This document shows, piece after piece, positions 61,441-64,000 of a stretch of 64,000 nucleotides of DNA. The DNA is from Paracoccus homiensis (GTDB lineage Bacteria; Pseudomonadota; Alphaproteobacteria; Rhodobacterales; Rhodobacteraceae), in the NCBI RefSeq assembly GCF_900111675.1, contig NZ_FOHO01000008.1:62001-126000 (forward strand), given 5' to 3'. The first letter of the stretch is position 1. Every line of letters starts with the position of its first letter. Position numbers and translations under genes: made by a program. Under the pieces are notes generated by a model. The model searched no databases, had not been told where the DNA came from, and saw nothing but the letters and a program-made list of their open reading frames with translations.

Positions 61441-62540
61441 TCCTGCGACTGGGGGCCATCGCCCTGATTCTGCTGACCGCGTCGCCGGCATCGGCACTTC
61501 ATCTGCCGGAATGGATGCGTTTCGGCAGCCATGCCTCGGTCGATCCGGGCCCGCCGCGACCGGTCGTGACGGAAATCGTGATGGATCAGGGCAGCGACGC
61601 CAGATCGGTTCCCGGCGTCATCGTGTCCCGGACCGAGGTGACGATGGCGTTTCAGACCCTTGGCCGCATGATTGCCCGCCATGTCGATCTGGGTGACCGG
61701 GTCGAGAAGGGGCAACTGCTTGCCGAATTGTCGACCGATGATCTGGTCGCCTCGACCCGGGCGGCGCGGGCCGCGGTCGATTCCGCCGAGGTGCAGCTGG
61801 AAACCGCCCGCACCACCTTGCAAAGGACCGAGGCCCTGGCGCGGCGCGACGTCGCCTCGGACTCGCAGTTGGAACAGGCGCAACAGGCGCTGGCCGCCGC
61901 CGAGGCGAATGCCGAACAGACGCGGTCACAGTTGATCCAGGCGCAGGATACCGAAGGCTATGCCCGAATGACGGCGCCGTTTTCCGGCGTCATCAGCGCC
62001 GTCTACGAGGCGTCGGGCGCAGTGGTCAGCGCCGGTGCGCCGGTGATGCAGCTATCCGCCGATGACACCCATGAGGCCGCCATCGACCTGCCCGAGGGCG
62101 CCTTGGCGGTGCTGCCCGACGACCCCGCCTTTACCGTCTGGCAGCGCCAGAATCCCGGCCACGAGGTTACCGCGACCATTGACCGGATCGAGCCTCTGGC
62201 CGATATCGCGACGCGCACCCGGCGGCTGTATCTGACCTTGCCGCCCGATGCGCCCTTCCGCCTTGGGGCGTTGATCCGGGCGCGACTGGGTGCGGCGGGC
62301 GAACCCGCCCTGACCCTGCCGGATGCCGCGATCCTGATGCGCGACGGGCAAAGCCATGTCTGGCGCGTGACCCGCGAAGGCGACAGCGCGACCGTCAAGC
62401 TGGTGCCGGTCCGGACCCGGCCCAGTTTCGAGGGGCGCTGCCTGATCCTGGACGGTCTTTCCGAGGGCGACGAAATCGTGGTGCGCGGCGTTCATCATTT
62501 GCAGCCCGGCCAGCAGGTCGGGCGGAGGGTCGATCCTTGA
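61437..62540 (+). CDS. RND efflux periplasmic adaptor 2 (HlyD/MFP family)
   Basis: A 367-residue second adaptor with a signal peptide (ILRLGAIALILLTASPASA). Seen: VPGVIVSRTEVTMAFQTLGRMIARHVDLGDRVEKGQLLAELS, a helical hairpin of about 65 residues (ARAAVDSAEVQLETARTTLQ...), YARMTAPFSGVISAVYEASGAVV, and a beta-barrel with ATIDRIEPLADIATRTRRLYLTL. It differs clearly in sequence from adaptor 1, so it is not a recent duplicate. Both adaptors overlap their neighbours by four bases (ATGA), giving one translation chain into the pump gene. Confidence 0.9.
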   Translation: MILRLGAIALILLTASPASALHLPEWMRFGSHASVDPGPPRPVVTEIVMDQGSDARSVPGVIVSRTEVTMAFQTLGRMIARHVDLGDRVEKGQLLAELSTDDLVASTRAARAAVDSAEVQLETARTTLQRTEALARRDVASDSQLEQAQQALAAAEANAEQTRSQLIQAQDTEGYARMTAPFSGVISAVYEASGAVVSAGAPVMQLSADDTHEAAIDLPEGALAVLPDDPAFTVWQRQNPGHEVTATIDRIEPLADIATRTRRLYLTLPPDAPFRLGALIRARLGAAGEPALTLPDAAILMRDGQSHVWRVTREGDSATVKLVPVRTRPSFEGRCLILDGLSEGDEIVVRGVHHLQPGQQVGRRVDP

Positions 62541-64000
62541 AACGTTTCAATCTGTCCGACTGGGCGCTGCATCATCGCAGTTTCGTCTGGTTCCTGCTGG
62601 TCGTCTCGATGATCGCGGGGACGCTCAGCTACATGAATCTGGGCCGGGAAGAGGATCCGAATTTCACCATCAAGCGCATGGTGATCGGCGCCGCGCTGCC
62701 CGGTGCCACCATCGAAGAGACGCTGAAACAGGTTACTGCGCGGATCGAGAAGAAACTGGGGGAACTGGATGAGCTGGATTACACCGAATCCGTGACCACC
62801 CCCGGCCAATCGGTCGTCTATGTCGAATTGCTGCCCACCACCCGCGGCCCGCAGGTGCCGATGATCTGGAACCGCGTGCGGCAGATGATGTCGGATATCA
62901 GGCCGGAATTCCCGCAGGAATTTCAGGGGTTTCAGTTCAATGACGATTTTGGCGACGTGTTCGGCAATATCTATGCCTTCACCGCCGATGGCTATACCCA
63001 GCGCGAGTTGCGCGACCGGGTCGAGGCGATCCGCAAGCGGGTGGCGGCGCTGCCTGCCGCCGGCAAGACCGAGCTTCTGGGCGAGCAGGACGAACGCATC
63101 TATCTGGAATTTTCGACCGCGCGTCTGGCGGCGCTGGGGCTGAACCAGCAACAGGTCATGGCCACGCTAGCGACGCAGAACGCCATCGCGCCTTCGGGGG
63201 TGATCGAGGACGGGCCCGAGCGTGTTCTGGTGCGTGTCGGTGGACAGTTTGACGATGCCGATGCCATCTCGGCCGTAAATCTGCGTATCGGAGAGCGGTT
63301 CTTCAATCTGGCGGATGTGGCCACGGTGTCGCGCCGCTACGAAGATCCCCCGTCCAGTCTGTTCCGCTATCAGGGCAGGCCCGCGATCGGATTGCAGATC
63401 GGGATGCGCGAGGGCGGCAACATCCTTGAATTCGGCAAGGAGCTGGATGCGCTGATGGCCGGGGTCGCCGCCGATCTGCCGATCGGGATCGACATGGCCA
63501 AGGTCGCCGATCAGCCCCATGTCGTCGACGAGGCCGTCGGCCATTTCGTGAAGGCGCTGGCCGAGGCGGTGATCATCGTCCTGATCGTCAGCTTCGTCAG
63601 CCTGGGTCTGCGGGCTGGGTTCGTGGTGACGCTGACCATTCCACTGGTGCTGGCGATCACCTTCGTGATCATGGAAATCTATGGCATCACCTTGCAGCGG
63701 ATTTCGCTGGGGGCGCTGATCATCGCGCTTGGCCTGCTTGTCGATGACGCGATGATCGCGATCGAGACGATGATTTCCCGGCTGGAGGTCGGGGCCTCGT
63801 TGTCCGAAGCCGCCAGCTATGCCTGGACCTCGATCGCCTTCCCGATGCTGACCGGCACCCTGGTGACGGTGGCAGGATTCATCCCCATCGGCCTGAACAA
63901 TTCCGCCGCCGGAGAGTTCACCTTTTCACTGTTCGTGGTGATCGCGGTTTCGCTGCTGATCTCCTGGATCGTGGCGGTGCTGTTTGCGCCGCTTCTGGGC
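62537..64000 (+). CDS. RND family efflux pump inner-membrane subunit, truncated by window edge
   Basis: The 488 codons present open at TTG (62537) overlapping the adaptor stop by four bases. Helix 1 (HHRSFVWFLLVVSMIAGTLSYMNL) is followed by EEDPNFTIKRMVI, the porter domains (EETLKQVTARIEKKLGELDE..., QMMSDIRPEFP), and NLADVATVSRR. Helices 2-4 then carry FVSLGLRAGFVVTLTIPLVL and the proton-relay ALGLLVDDAMIAIETM with D403/D404. Helices 5-6 run to the edge. These are RND pump features, with the shorter loop pattern of the MexK/TriC-like group. The C-terminal half lies outside the window. Substrates are unknown. Confidence 0.93.
   Translation, partial: MKRFNLSDWALHHRSFVWFLLVVSMIAGTLSYMNLGREEDPNFTIKRMVIGAALPGATIEETLKQVTARIEKKLGELDELDYTESVTTPGQSVVYVELLPTTRGPQVPMIWNRVRQMMSDIRPEFPQEFQGFQFNDDFGDVFGNIYAFTADGYTQRELRDRVEAIRKRVAALPAAGKTELLGEQDERIYLEFSTARLAALGLNQQQVMATLATQNAIAPSGVIEDGPERVLVRVGGQFDDADAISAVNLRIGERFFNLADVATVSRRYEDPPSSLFRYQGRPAIGLQIGMREGGNILEFGKELDALMAGVAADLPIGIDMAKVADQPHVVDEAVGHFVKALAEAVIIVLIVSFVSLGLRAGFVVTLTIPLVLAITFVIMEIYGITLQRISLGALIIALGLLVDDAMIAIETMISRLEVGASLSEAASYAWTSIAFPMLTGTLVTVAGFIPIGLNNSAAGEFTFSLFVVIAVSLLISWIVAVLFAPLLG

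Overview
The window is a gene-dense, high-GC chromosomal segment of an alphaproteobacterium of the family Rhodobacteraceae, most probably Paracoccus. The best taxonomic evidence is a cytochrome c550 gene next to an aa3 oxidase subunit I (ctaD) whose 558-residue product closely resembles, from memory, Paracoccus denitrificans CtaDII. Family-typical small proteins (DUF1467, DUF2244, DUF3008, YacG) agree. I see no phage, insertion sequence, CRISPR array or rRNA operon. The segment reads as core chromosome with regulatory and transport islands.

Layout. 1-12.9 kb: a truncated family 8 glycosyltransferase, a GH25 lipoprotein, a CPBP membrane protease, aspS, a DUF1800/DUF1501 pair, a response regulator, methylmalonyl-CoA epimerase, a nitroreductase, an M48 lipoprotein peptidase and a DUF2254 membrane protein. 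12.9-22.6 kb: ilvB-ilvH, bpt, glnE, a membrane glycosyltransferase with an N-terminal MshEN-like domain, and carA. 22.7-27.3 kb: YqeY, DUF3008, the ctaD/DUF2244 pair, cytochrome c550, lipB and tRNA-Leu(GAG). 27.2-33.4 kb: a marR-emrB-emrA type efflux operon, marC with a retropepsin, and tatABC. 33.4-42.5 kb: a DUF815 ATPase, a ScfR/RamB-like regulator, a receiver protein, a small membrane protein, a transporter-histidine kinase fusion, a solitary SpoA-domain protein, infA-maf-RNase E/G-yacG and tRNA-Phe(GAA). 42.5-50.2 kb: an orphan LuxR, an Rrf2/IscR-like regulator, an alpha/beta hydrolase, a tandem HD phosphohydrolase, a Hint-domain protein, icd, and a tetR-eamA pair. 50.3-64 kb: purQ, dctB-dctD, metZ, folE2, a YbaK-type deacylase, an aldo/keto reductase, a divergent formamidase-like/kynU pair, and a two-adaptor RND efflux operon that runs off the end.

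The most interesting points are regulatory. The MshEN-glycosyltransferase gene (a candidate c-di-GMP receptor by its 24-5-24 residue repeat) has a perfect TTAACC-N5-TTAAC CtrA box 44 bp upstream. A near-consensus CtrA box also precedes the response regulator at 6.9-7.6 kb. The 34.4-40.2 kb block joins a ScfR-like regulator with its own palindrome, a lone receiver, an SLC5-STAC-histidine kinase and a SpoA protein with no flagellar genes nearby. The DctD homologue has lost the GAFTGA loop needed to engage sigma-54. The RND pump has two different adaptor proteins, as in TriABC. All calls come from reading the sequence; no database search was run.
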